DNA of 64,000 nt from Beduinella massiliensis (GTDB lineage Bacteria; Bacillota; Clostridia; Christensenellales; Aristaeellaceae), in contig NZ_LT963430.1 of NCBI RefSeq assembly GCF_900199405.1, forward strand, positions 1,891,605 to 1,955,604, in the 5' to 3' direction. The notes below the pieces were generated by a model that saw only the letters and a program-made list of their open reading frames with translations, was not told the origin of the DNA and searched no databases. The position numbers and the translations under genes were made by a program. Shown one piece after another: positions 27,416 through 36,656 of the stretch (the first letter of the stretch is position 1; each line of letters opens with the position of its first letter).

Positions 27416-29788
27416 ATGACAGAACGCTCGCTTCGCGTGCTGGAATTTACGAAGATACGCGAACAGATCAAGGAGCTTACCGTTTCCGATATGGGACGGG
27501 AAATCGCCGGGGCGCTCGTGCCCAGCGCAAACCTGTCCGAAATCCGCTATGCGCAGGAGGAGACGGAGGAGGCGCACGTGCTGCTCACCTACCTGGGCGA
27601 ACAGCCTATCGTGCCTTTTCCGGATATCCGTCAGACATTGAAGCTCGCGGAGATTGGCGCGACGCTCTCCCCGCGCGCGCTGCTCGATGCCGCCGCGTGC
27701 ATGCGGGCGGCGCGCGCCGCCCGGGACGTGATCGTCACCGACCGCGAGAACACGCCGAACCTTCGGGCCGCTGCCTCTCGGCTTTCGACATTCCGGCAGT
27801 TGGAGGAGGAGATCACCTCCGCGATCATCAGTGAGGAAGAGATTTCCGACCACGCGAGCCCGGAGCTTGCGGACATCCGCCGTCATATCCGCGGCTGCAA
27901 CGAGCGCGTGCGCGAAAAGCTCAATTCGATGATTCACTCCAGCGCGTATCAGAAGTACCTGCAGGAGCCCATCATCACCATGCGCGGCGACCGATTTGTG
28001 ATTCCAGTCAAGCAGGAATACCGCGCAAACGTGCCGGGCCTGGTGCACGACCAGTCCGCGACGGGAGCGACCGTGTTTGTGGAGCCCATGGCGGTTCTGG
28101 AAATCACCAGCGACCTCAAGCAGTGGCAGGCCAGAGAAAAAGCGGAGATTGAGCGCATTTTGCAGGCGCTTTCCGCGCGCATCGCCCCGGAGTCAGAAGC
28201 GATGCAGGGGAACCTTGACATCCTCGCACGGCTAGACTTCGCCTTCGCCAAGGCTGGGCTCTCCCGCCGGATGTACGGCTGCGCCCCCAAGATCAACGAA
28301 GAGGGGTATGTGCGCATCGTGCGCGGCCGTCACCCGCTGATCGACCCCGATAAGGTGGTTCCGTCTGACATCTGGCTGGGAAAGGACTTCACCACGCTGG
28401 TGATTACCGGCCCCAACACGGGCGGCAAGACGGTGACGCTCAAGACCGTGGGCCTCTTTTGCCTGATGGCGCAGGCAGGCCTGCACGTACCGGCGGAGCT
28501 CGGCACGGAAATTGCCGTCTTCGACGACGTGTTCGCGGACATCGGCGACGAACAGTCCATCGAGCAATCGCTCTCGACCTTTTCCAGCCACATGAAGAAC
28601 ATCGTGAGCATCCTGGGGAACGTCACAGAGCGGTCGCTCGTGCTCTTCGACGAGCTGGGCGCGGGCACCGACCCGACGGAGGGCGCGGCGTTGGCGCAGG
28701 CGATCCTCTCCAAGCTGCTGAAGAGGAAGATTCGCACGATGGCCACGACGCACTACAGCGAGCTCAAGGAGTACGCGATGACGACCGCGGGCGTGGAGAA
28801 CGCGTCGGTGGAGTTCGACGTGGCGACGCTTCGGCCGACCTATCGGCTATCCATCGGCATTCCCGGCAAGTCCAACGCCTTTGACATCTCGAAAAAGCTG
28901 GGGCTGGAGGAAGCGATCATCGAAGACGCGAAGCAGCTGCTCAGCGGAGAACAGGTCCGCTTCGAGGACGTGATCGCCAACGCGGAATATCACCGGCAGA
29001 TCGCGGAAAAGGAGCGGCAGATCGCGGAGGAAGCGCGCGCGGAGATGGTCGCCATCCGCAACCAGGCCGAGCGCGAGCGCGAACGGCTGGAGCGCCAGCG
29101 CGACGAGGCGATTCGCAAGGCCAAGGAACAGGCACGGCGCATTTTGGAGGACGCGCGCCGCGAATCGGAGACGCTCATCGCTGAGCTGCGGCGCATGAAG
29201 AAGGAGGGCGCGGGGACGCCCGAGCACGAGATACAAAGGCTGAAGAGCAGGCTGAACGAGAACATCGACGCGGTGAGCGAGGCGCTCACCCAGCCGGTGG
29301 ATCGCGTGAGCCCGCCGCCCAGAAACCTGAAACCCGGCGACCGGGTACGAATCGTTCACCTGGGTACGGAGGCGACCGTGCTAGCCGCGCCGGACGCCAA
29401 GGGCGAGGTGCAGCTTCAGGCGGGCGTGATGAAGCTCAAGGTGCACATTACCCAGCTGCAGCTGCCCAAGGCGGAGCCCGCAGGGGCGCAGGCGCAAAAG
29501 AAGAAGGGCGGCGTGCGCTCCAACGTGGACATCGCGACCCGCGCCGTGCGTCAGGAGCTGGATATCCGCGGCATGGCCGTGGACGAGGCGCTGCCGGAGG
29601 TGGATAAATTCCTGGACGACGCGATGCTTTCGGGCCTTGGCGAGGTAAACATCATCCACGGCAAGGGAACGGGCGTGCTGCGCGCGGGCGTGCAGGATGC
29701 GCTCAGGCGCAACCCGCGCGTCAAGAGCTACCGCCTCGGCGTATACGGCGAGGGAGAGAGCGGAGTCACGGTGGTGACGCTCAAATAA
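27416..29788 (+). CDS. mutS2: Endonuclease MutS2
   Basis: MutS2 is a MutS-like ATPase with a C-terminal Smr nuclease; it limits recombination and, in Bacillus, helps rescue collided ribosomes. The 790-residue protein has Walker A GPNTGGKTV, Walker B-like LFDELGAGTDPTEGAAL, a long charged coiled coil (about residues 510-640) and the Smr domain with LDIRGM and IIHGKGTGVLR. I chose ATG 27416 after AGAGGGGG. No mismatch-recognition domain is present, as expected. Confidence 0.96.
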   Translation: MTERSLRVLEFTKIREQIKELTVSDMGREIAGALVPSANLSEIRYAQEETEEAHVLLTYLGEQPIVPFPDIRQTLKLAEIGATLSPRALLDAAACMRAARAARDVIVTDRENTPNLRAAASRLSTFRQLEEEITSAIISEEEISDHASPELADIRRHIRGCNERVREKLNSMIHSSAYQKYLQEPIITMRGDRFVIPVKQEYRANVPGLVHDQSATGATVFVEPMAVLEITSDLKQWQAREKAEIERILQALSARIAPESEAMQGNLDILARLDFAFAKAGLSRRMYGCAPKINEEGYVRIVRGRHPLIDPDKVVPSDIWLGKDFTTLVITGPNTGGKTVTLKTVGLFCLMAQAGLHVPAELGTEIAVFDDVFADIGDEQSIEQSLSTFSSHMKNIVSILGNVTERSLVLFDELGAGTDPTEGAALAQAILSKLLKRKIRTMATTHYSELKEYAMTTAGVENASVEFDVATLRPTYRLSIGIPGKSNAFDISKKLGLEEAIIEDAKQLLSGEQVRFEDVIANAEYHRQIAEKERQIAEEARAEMVAIRNQAERERERLERQRDEAIRKAKEQARRILEDARRESETLIAELRRMKKEGAGTPEHEIQRLKSRLNENIDAVSEALTQPVDRVSPPPRNLKPGDRVRIVHLGTEATVLAAPDAKGEVQLQAGVMKLKVHITQLQLPKAEPAGAQAQKKKGGVRSNVDIATRAVRQELDIRGMAVDEALPEVDKFLDDAMLSGLGEVNIIHGKGTGVLRAGVQDALRRNPRVKSYRLGVYGEGESGVTVVTLK

Positions 29789-29857
29789 TGTGATAATCGC
29801 CCGCTCCTTCGCACACACTACGTTATGCTTTCGAACCAAGAAGGAGGATGTGCGGCT

Positions 29858-30997
29858 GTGAAGGGAAATCTCATGGGCTATATTGCGTCCGCAATCGCTG
29901 CGGTCATGATCTGCTCCGCCGCGGTGCTGACGGCGTTTGGCATCACATCGGATGGCGCGGTCGGCATGAACGCGTATGCGGAGGGCGAATACGTGCAGGT
30001 GCTGGACGAGCAGCGCAGCCCGTTTGCGGACGTGGTGGACGTCGTGATGCCCTGCGTGGTGGGGGTCAGCAACAAGACGCACGCGTTCAGCCTCTACACC
30101 GGGCAGACGGAGTCCGTGGAGCAGGCGTCGGGCTCAGGCGTAGTGATTACGACGCAGGGGCACGTGGTGACCAACTACCACGTGATTCAAAACGCGCGGG
30201 AAATCCAGCTCATCTGGCAGGGCGAGCTGATCGACGCGAAGCTGATCGGCTACGACGAGCTGACCGATCTAGCGGTGCTGCAGGCGACAGAGGGCAGCCT
30301 GCCCGCCGTGACGATGGCCGATCCCGCATCCGTTCGCGTAGGCGATTGGGCGATCGTCATCGGAAATCCTCTGGGCCAGCAGTTCGCGGACACGGTGACC
30401 GTGGGCGTGGTAAGCGGGCTTGACCGCGAGATCGAAAACTCGATCGTCAAGATGATTCAGACCGACGCTGCGATCAATTCGGGCAACAGCGGCGGCGGCA
30501 TGTTCAACACGCGCGGGCAGCTTATCGGCATCCCCTCCATGAAATTTACTTCCGTCGGCTACGGGGCCAGCATCGAGGGCATCGGCATGGCCATTCCCAT
30601 GGACGTGGTGAAGCCGATCGTGGAGAGCATCATCAAGTTTGGGCAGGTGACGCGCCCGAAGCTCGGGATCACGGTTTCGACGATTCGCGGCACCGAGACG
30701 CCTGTCGAGGGCGCGCTGCCCGCAGGCGTGTACGTGAGCGGCGTACAGGGAGGCGGCGCGGCCGAGCGCGCGGGCGTGATGGACGGGGATATCATCCTCT
30801 CCGTGGACGGCAAACGCGTGCGACAGCACACGGACCTTACGAACGTGATCAATACGCGCACGGTAGGCGACACGGTAGAGCTTGAAATCTACCGCGTGCC
30901 GAACCTGCCGGAGCTGACGGTCAACGATCGTATCCCCAAGGGAGAGACGCTCAAGATTACCGTAGAGCTGGTGGCGCAGGACGCGTCGCAGGCGTAA
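29858..30997 (+). CDS. HtrA/DegP-like S1C serine protease with PDZ domain
   Basis: This membrane-anchored protease probably degrades misfolded proteins outside the cytoplasm. The 379-residue protein has an N-terminal hydrophobic segment (about residues 6-28), then the trypsin-fold triad: His in TNYHVI, Asp in LTDLAVLQ and Ser in NSGNSGG. A PDZ domain follows (PAGVYVSGVQGGGAAERAG, then DIILSVDGKRV). GTG 29858 is ten bases after AAGGAGG. Expression control is not visible. Confidence 0.92.
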   Translation: MKGNLMGYIASAIAAVMICSAAVLTAFGITSDGAVGMNAYAEGEYVQVLDEQRSPFADVVDVVMPCVVGVSNKTHAFSLYTGQTESVEQASGSGVVITTQGHVVTNYHVIQNAREIQLIWQGELIDAKLIGYDELTDLAVLQATEGSLPAVTMADPASVRVGDWAIVIGNPLGQQFADTVTVGVVSGLDREIENSIVKMIQTDAAINSGNSGGGMFNTRGQLIGIPSMKFTSVGYGASIEGIGMAIPMDVVKPIVESIIKFGQVTRPKLGITVSTIRGTETPVEGALPAGVYVSGVQGGGAAERAGVMDGDIILSVDGKRVRQHTDLTNVINTRTVGDTVELEIYRVPNLPELTVNDRIPKGETLKITVELVAQDASQA

Positions 30998-31016
30998 AGC
31001 AGGTCAAACGGACGCA

Positions 31017-31044
31017 AAGGCGGCGGGAAATTTCCCGCCGCCTT
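31017..31044. terminator. Palindromic hairpin after the S1C protease
   Basis: AAGGCGGCGGGAAA and TTTCCCGCCGCCTT form a perfect 14-bp inverted repeat. Only a weak T-rich tail follows on the plus strand, so efficiency is uncertain. Confidence 0.6.
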
Positions 31045-31045
31045 G

Positions 31046-31074
31046 TACTATGTTTTGGACGGGTTGCATACGAT
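31046..31074 (+). promoter_or_regulatory. Possible sigma-E-type promoter of spoIVA
   Basis: TACTATG (31046-31052), 14 bases, CATACGAT (31067-31074). The -10 octamer differs from the remembered sigma-E consensus CATACAMT at one position; the -35 matches at five of seven. spoIVA is a known sigma-E target in Bacillus. Confidence 0.45.
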
Positions 31075-31101
31075 TCGGTGACATGTGGGAGGGATGATAG
31101 C

Positions 31102-32580
31102 ATGGAGCAGACAGATCTGTATCGGGATATCGCCAACCGGACGGACAGCGATATTTACATCGGCGTCGTGGGGCCGGTGCGCACGGGCAAGTCCACGCTG
31201 ATTACGCAGTTTATGGAAAAGCTGGTGCTGCCGCGCATCGATAACGCGAGACGGCGCGAACGCACGCGCGACGAACTGCCGCAAAGCGGTTCAGGCAGGA
31301 CGATCATGACGACCCAGCCCAAGTTCGTGCCCGGTGAGGCGGTGAACGTGCAGTTCTCGCCCAACGCCAGCGCGAACGTGCGTCTCGTGGACTGCGTAGG
31401 CTACCTTATCAAGGGCGCGATGGGCACGCAGGAAAACGACGTGCCGCGCATGGTGAAGACGCCTTGGAGCGACAGCGACATGCCCTTTGAGGACGCAGCG
31501 GAGATCGGCACGCGCAAGGTCATTGCGGACCACAGCACGATCGGCCTGGTGGTGACGACGGACGGCAGCTTTACAGAACTTCCCCGCAGCGCTTATGTGG
31601 AAGCGGAGGAGCGCGTCGTGCGCGAGCTGCAGCAGCTTGGAAAGCCTTTTGTCGTGATCCTCAACGTCAGCGACCCCGCGAGCCCGGAGAGCGGCGAGCT
31701 GCAAAGGGCGCTTTCCGACAAGTATGGCGTGCCGGTGCTTTCAAAGAACGTCAAGGAGATGGAGCTTGGGGACATTCAGGACGTGCTGCGTCAGGTGCTT
31801 TACGAGTTCCCGGTGAGCGAGGTGCGCGTGAACCTGCCCGCCTGGGCGCTCGCGCTGGACGACAGCCATTGGCTGATGCAGGAGCTCATGACCAAGGCCC
31901 GCGAGGCGGCGCAGCCCGCGATGTGCGTGCGCGAGAGCGAGGCGTTTTCCCACGCCTTCGACGATTCAGCCTACACCCTTCCTGCCTCGCAAAGCCGCAT
32001 CGACCTGGGGAGCGGCGAGGTCGCCTACAGCCTTCCGCTCCGCGACGGCCTCTTCAACCGCATCCTCGGCGAGCACTGCGGCACGGATATCCGCAGCGAC
32101 GCGCACCTGCTGCGGCTCATGAAGGAGCTGGTCGAGGCGAAGCGGGAGTACGACCACGTAGCCCAGGCGCTCGCGTCCGTGCGCGAGACGGGGTACGGCC
32201 TCGTCGCGCCGAGCATGGAGGAGCTCACGCTCAGCGAGCCGGAGATCGTGAAGCAGGGGAATCACTTCGGCGTAAAACTCAAGGCCAGCGCGCCTTCTTT
32301 GCACATGATCCGCGTGGACATCGAGACCGAGGTATCGCCCATCGTGGGCACGGAGCAGCAGTCGGAGGAGTTGGTGCAGTACCTGCTTTCGGGCTTTGAA
32401 CAGGATCCCGCCAAGATCTGGTCGACCAACATGTTCGGCAAGTCACTGGATGATCTGATGCGCGAGGGGCTATCCACAAAGCTGATGCGCATGCCCCCGG
32501 ACGTGCAGGAAAAGGTGCAGCAGACGCTCAGCCGGATCATCAACGAGGGCACGGGCGGCATGATCTGCATCCTGCTGTAG
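31102..32580 (+). CDS. spoIVA: Stage IV sporulation protein A
   Basis: SpoIVA is an ATPase that polymerises on the forespore surface to form the base of the spore coat. The 492-residue protein has the family Walker A VGPVRTGKSTLI near residue 27, the VDCVGY segment, and the conserved C-terminus ending GTGGMICILL. Presence implies sporulation capacity. ATG 31102 is about eight bases after GGGAGGG. A sigma-E-like promoter lies upstream. Confidence 0.97.
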   Translation: MEQTDLYRDIANRTDSDIYIGVVGPVRTGKSTLITQFMEKLVLPRIDNARRRERTRDELPQSGSGRTIMTTQPKFVPGEAVNVQFSPNASANVRLVDCVGYLIKGAMGTQENDVPRMVKTPWSDSDMPFEDAAEIGTRKVIADHSTIGLVVTTDGSFTELPRSAYVEAEERVVRELQQLGKPFVVILNVSDPASPESGELQRALSDKYGVPVLSKNVKEMELGDIQDVLRQVLYEFPVSEVRVNLPAWALALDDSHWLMQELMTKAREAAQPAMCVRESEAFSHAFDDSAYTLPASQSRIDLGSGEVAYSLPLRDGLFNRILGEHCGTDIRSDAHLLRLMKELVEAKREYDHVAQALASVRETGYGLVAPSMEELTLSEPEIVKQGNHFGVKLKASAPSLHMIRVDIETEVSPIVGTEQQSEELVQYLLSGFEQDPAKIWSTNMFGKSLDDLMREGLSTKLMRMPPDVQEKVQQTLSRIINEGTGGMICILL

Positions 32581-32625
32581 GAACCGCTGGAAAGAAAACC
32601 TTGCCGCGTAGGGTGCGGTGGGAGC

Positions 32626-32654
32626 TTGACCGCCGGGCCAAGACGCGATACAAT
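32626..32654 (+). promoter_or_regulatory. Promoter of the long 32.7-45.5 kb operon
   Basis: TTGACC (32626-32631), 17 bases, TACAAT (32649-32654), about 60 bases before the first gene. Confidence 0.75.
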
Positions 32655-32713
32655 AAAGGGTAGTCCATAAAGACGAACGCGCGCTCCTGCGCGCCGGAAT
32701 GGAGGACCATCCT

Positions 32714-34552
32714 TTGATTCAGGAAAAAATCGACGCCCTGCTCGACCGCGTGCAGAAACCCGCGCGCTACACGGGCGGCGAGATGAACTGCATCGTGAAA
32801 GACTGGGAAAGCGCCGATATCCACTACCTGTTCGCCTTTCCCGACGTGTACGAAGTGGGCATGTCGCATCTGGGTTCCAAGATCCTATACGACGTCATCA
32901 ACAAGCGGGAAGACGCGCTCTGCGAGCGCGTCTATTCGCCGTGGGTGGACATGGCGGACGCCATGCGCGAGGAGGGCGTGCCGCTCTTTTCCATCGAGAC
33001 GCATACGCCGGCGAGAAAATTCGACATGTTGGGCGTGACGCTCCAGTACGAGATGAGCTACACCAACATCCTGGAGCTGCTGGACCTTGCGGGCATCCCG
33101 CTTCACAGCGAGGAGCGCACCTGGGACGACCCCATCGTGCTGGCGGGCGGCCCCTGCGCTTTCAACCCTGAACCGCTCTACAAGTTCATCGATGCCTTCG
33201 TCATCGGAGACGGCGAGGAAAGCACGAACCAGACCGTCGACGTGGTAAAGGCCTGCAAGCGGGAAGGGGTCAGCCGCGGGGAGTGCATGCGCCGTCTGGC
33301 GGGCATTCGCGGCGTATACGTGCCCGCGCTTTACGAGGCGGCGTATCACGAGGACGGCACCCTCGCCTCGTTTGAACCGACGGACGCATGCGCGAGCCCG
33401 GTCGTCACAAAGTGCCTCGTCGCAAATCTCGACGAGGCCGCCTACCCGGAGGATGTGATCGTGCCTTACACGGAGATCGTCCACGACCGCATCATGCTGG
33501 AGGTGCTGCGCGGGTGTACGCGCGGCTGCCGTTTTTGTCAGGCGGGCATGATCTACAGGCCCGTGCGCGAGCGCAGCGTGGAGAGGCTGCTGAGCCTCGC
33601 GGAGCGCCAGCTTGAGGCGACGGGTTATGAAAACATTTCGCTCTCTTCGCTATCGACCGGCGATTACTCGTGCCTGCCGCAGCTTGCGCACGAGCTGATG
33701 CAGCGCTTTGAGGAGCGCCGCGTGTCGATTTCGCTGCCCTCTCTGCGGCTGGACAGCGAGGTCAAGCAGACGCTGGAGGAGACGCAGCGCGTTAAGAAGA
33801 CGAGCCTCACCTTCGCGCCGGAGGCGGGCACGCAGCGGCTTCGGGACGTGATCAACAAGGGCATCACGGAGGAAGACCTGATCTCCTCCGTAAAGGACGC
33901 CTTCGAGGGCGGCTGGAGCAGCGTGAAGCTCTACTTTATGATGGGCCTTCCGACCGAGACGGAGGAAGACCTTGCGGGCATTGCGGATCTGGCGCAGAAG
34001 GTCGTCTCGCAGTACTTCGCGGTGCCCAGAAATGTGCGCGCGCGCGGGCTTCGCGTCACGTGCAGCGCCTCGTGCTTTGTGCCCAAGGCGTTTACCCCCT
34101 TCCAATGGGCGGCGCAGGACACGCTGGAGACGCTGGAGGAAAAGCAGCGCTTCCTGCGCGAGCGCATGCATATCAAGGGCGTGGAGTTCAACTGGCATCA
34201 GCCGCACGTCTCCTTCCTAGAGGCCTGCTTCGCGCGCGGCGACAGGCGGCTTGCGGACGTGCTGGAGGAGGCGTGGAAGCGCGGATGCCGGTTCGACGGG
34301 TGGTCCGACCAGTTCAAGTACGACGCCTGGATGGATGCGTTCGCCGCCTGCGGGCTCGATCCGCGCTTTTACGCCTGCCGCGAACGCGACCGGGACGAGC
34401 TCCTTCCCTGGGCGTTCATCGACGCAGGGGTCACGCAGCAATACCTGTGGCGCGAGCGCGAACGCGCGGTGCAGGGCATCACCACGCCGGACTGCCGCCA
34501 AGGCTGCCAAGGCTGCGGGCTGCAGCGGATGGAAGGGGCGTGCAGAAAATGA
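32714..34552 (+). CDS. TIGR03960 family B12-binding/radical SAM protein
   Basis: The 612-residue protein has the family start (LLDRVQKPARYTGGEMN), a cobalamin-binding-like N-terminal half, and a radical SAM core with C-x3-C-x2-C in CTRGCRFCQAGM. The C-terminus holds a Cys pair region (CRQGCQGCGLQ). It almost always sits next to a TIGR03936 gene, as here (4-base ATGA overlap); both may act in RNA or ribosome modification, but this is not established. TTG 32714 follows GGAGGA by seven bases. Confidence 0.9.
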   Translation: MIQEKIDALLDRVQKPARYTGGEMNCIVKDWESADIHYLFAFPDVYEVGMSHLGSKILYDVINKREDALCERVYSPWVDMADAMREEGVPLFSIETHTPARKFDMLGVTLQYEMSYTNILELLDLAGIPLHSEERTWDDPIVLAGGPCAFNPEPLYKFIDAFVIGDGEESTNQTVDVVKACKREGVSRGECMRRLAGIRGVYVPALYEAAYHEDGTLASFEPTDACASPVVTKCLVANLDEAAYPEDVIVPYTEIVHDRIMLEVLRGCTRGCRFCQAGMIYRPVRERSVERLLSLAERQLEATGYENISLSSLSTGDYSCLPQLAHELMQRFEERRVSISLPSLRLDSEVKQTLEETQRVKKTSLTFAPEAGTQRLRDVINKGITEEDLISSVKDAFEGGWSSVKLYFMMGLPTETEEDLAGIADLAQKVVSQYFAVPRNVRARGLRVTCSASCFVPKAFTPFQWAAQDTLETLEEKQRFLRERMHIKGVEFNWHQPHVSFLEACFARGDRRLADVLEEAWKRGCRFDGWSDQFKYDAWMDAFAACGLDPRFYACRERDRDELLPWAFIDAGVTQQYLWRERERAVQGITTPDCRQGCQGCGLQRMEGACRK

Positions 34553-35229
34553 GGATGTTTTTGCAGTTCCAAAAAGCGGAGAGCGTGCGCCACTTGGGCC
34601 TTTTGGACCTTCAGCGCACGATGCAGCGCGCGCTTCGCCGCAGCGGCCTTCCGATCGCTTATTCCAAGGGGTTCAGCCCGCACGTGGTGATGTCGTTCGC
34701 CTCCGCGCTTTCTGTGGGTATTTCGGGCGAAGCGGAAATTCTGGACGTGACGCTGACGCAGGAGGTGCCCGCTGAAACCTGCCTTGAAAGGATGAACCGC
34801 GTGCTGCCGCCCGCGCTGTCGGCTTCACGGGTGGTGACGGCGGACGACCGGCACCCCGCGCTGATGGGCATGCTGCGCCAGGCGTCCTACGACATCCGGC
34901 TCTACGGCGAGGGCGCGCAGGTCATCTCAGGCAGCCTACCGGGCTTCCTCGCGCAGGCATCCATCGAGGCGATTCGAAAGACCAAGAGCGGGGAAAAGCT
35001 GGTCGACATCCGCCCGATGATCCACGAGCTGCGCGTGACGGAACGAACGGAGGACAGCATCACGCTGTACGCGCGCGTGTCGTTCGAGGAAATCGCCACG
35101 CTCAAGCCCGAGGTACTGGTGGGCGCCCTGGAAAAGTTCGCAGGCGTAAAGGCGGACAAGGCGCGCATGTGCCGCACGGGCCTCTTCGGCGTACGGGATG
35201 GACAGGCCCTGCCGCTGATCGAGATGTGA
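34549..35229 (+). CDS. TIGR03936 family protein (DUF2344)
   Basis: The 226-residue protein starts MRMFLQFQKAESVRHLGLLDL and contains GLPIAYSKGFSPHVVMSFASAL, the family hallmark. It is the regular partner of the preceding radical SAM protein and overlaps it by four bases. Function unknown; the pair's position before rng and miaB points to RNA metabolism. Confidence 0.9.
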   Translation: MRMFLQFQKAESVRHLGLLDLQRTMQRALRRSGLPIAYSKGFSPHVVMSFASALSVGISGEAEILDVTLTQEVPAETCLERMNRVLPPALSASRVVTADDRHPALMGMLRQASYDIRLYGEGAQVISGSLPGFLAQASIEAIRKTKSGEKLVDIRPMIHELRVTERTEDSITLYARVSFEEIATLKPEVLVGALEKFAGVKADKARMCRTGLFGVRDGQALPLIEM

Positions 35230-35231
35230 GC

Positions 35232-36656
35232 ATGAAGAGAGAAATCTTTTTGGAGTACGGCCGGGAGCTCGTGCGCATGGCGGTCGTGGAGGATGGAAAG
35301 CTCTGCGAATACGCGCTGGAGCGCGCGGGCGAGGGAAAGCGGACGGGCAGCCTATACAAGGGGCGCGTGCAGCGCGTGCTCTCTGGCATGCAGGCCGCGT
35401 TCGTGGACATCGGCCTGGAGAAGAACGCTTTCCTCCCGCTGAGCGGGTCGGGAAGCGTACGCGGCGGGCAGGAGCTGCTCGTGCAGGTGCTGAAGGACCC
35501 TCCGGGCGAGACGAAGGGCCTTCGCCTGACGCGGGAAATCACGCTGCCGGGCAGGCTTTGCGTGCTGAAGCCCGGCGGAGCGGGCGTCAGCGTCTCGCGC
35601 AAGCTGGCCGCGCCGGCGCAGGAGCGGCTTCGCGCGCTCGGCGGCGCGATTTGCCCTCCGGACTGCGGACTGCTGCTGCGAACGCAGGCGGAGCGCGCGG
35701 ACGACGCGGACATCGAGACGGAAGCCCGCGCGCTTTACGAGCGCCTGCTTTCCATCGAGCGCGCCTATGCGAACAGGAGCGGGCCGGGACTCGTCCTGCA
35801 GGAGGAGGACCTCGCCGGGCGCATGCTGCGCGACCTGCTGACGCCGGATACCGTGCGCGTTGCGGCGCAGGGGGAAGGCGCGCATGCGCTGCGGGAGCTG
35901 GTGCCGGAGAACCTGCTCGAGCTGCACGACGCGCAATCGACGCCGATTTTTGACGCTTATGGACTGGAGACAAAGGCAGAGCGCGCCTGCCAGCGGCGCG
36001 TGTGGCTGGACTGCGGGGGATATCTCGTGATCGACCCCTGCGAGGCGATGACGGTCATCGACGTGAATTCCGGCAAGTACACGGGCAAGCGCGGCCTGGA
36101 GGAAACCGCCTACGCGGTGAATCTGGAGGCCGCGCGGGAGATCGCTCGTCAGCTTCGGCTGCGCGACGTGGGCGGCATCGTGGTGGCGGACTTCATCGAC
36201 ATGGAGAAGGAAGAGCACGTCGAGGGCGTGCTTGCGGCGCTGCGGGAGGCGCTGGCGTCCGACCGGTCGAAGACGCATCTCGTGGGCATGACGGGGCTTG
36301 GCCTGGTGGAGCTCACGCGTAAGCGGCTGTCGCAGCCGCTCGGCGAGGTGCTGACGCGCGCGTGTCCGCTGTGCCGCGGCGCGGGGCGCGTGCTGCGGGA
36401 GGAGGAAGTCGCCAGGCGCGCGCTGCTTGAGGTACGCAGGCGGCTTAGCGCCGGAAGCGGCGCGGCCCTCCTGCTGACGCTGCACCCCTCGGCGGCGCAG
36501 GCGCTGAGCGCGCTTTGCGCGCCCGAGGGCGCGCGCGTTTACGCGTTGGCCAAGCCGGGCACGCCGCTGGAAAAGTTTGCGCTGACTGCGCTTGCAGAAA
36601 ACGAGACGCCGCCGCAGGGGGCGGCGCTGCTCAATACGGAAGGAAGGAATCCATGA
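35232..36656 (+). CDS. rng: Rne/Rng family ribonuclease
   Basis: RNase E/G cleaves single-stranded mRNA and trims rRNA 5' ends. The 474-residue protein has an N-terminal S1 domain (GSLYKGRVQRVLSGMQAAFVDIG), the catalytic metal site DVNSGKYTGK and DFIDME, and the Zn-link CPLCRGAG. It is the short form lacking the RNase E degradosome tail. It starts two bases after the previous stop and ends in an ATGA overlap with miaB. Confidence 0.95.
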   Translation: MKREIFLEYGRELVRMAVVEDGKLCEYALERAGEGKRTGSLYKGRVQRVLSGMQAAFVDIGLEKNAFLPLSGSGSVRGGQELLVQVLKDPPGETKGLRLTREITLPGRLCVLKPGGAGVSVSRKLAAPAQERLRALGGAICPPDCGLLLRTQAERADDADIETEARALYERLLSIERAYANRSGPGLVLQEEDLAGRMLRDLLTPDTVRVAAQGEGAHALRELVPENLLELHDAQSTPIFDAYGLETKAERACQRRVWLDCGGYLVIDPCEAMTVIDVNSGKYTGKRGLEETAYAVNLEAAREIARQLRLRDVGGIVVADFIDMEKEEHVEGVLAALREALASDRSKTHLVGMTGLGLVELTRKRLSQPLGEVLTRACPLCRGAGRVLREEEVARRALLEVRRRLSAGSGAALLLTLHPSAAQALSALCAPEGARVYALAKPGTPLEKFALTALAENETPPQGAALLNTEGRNP

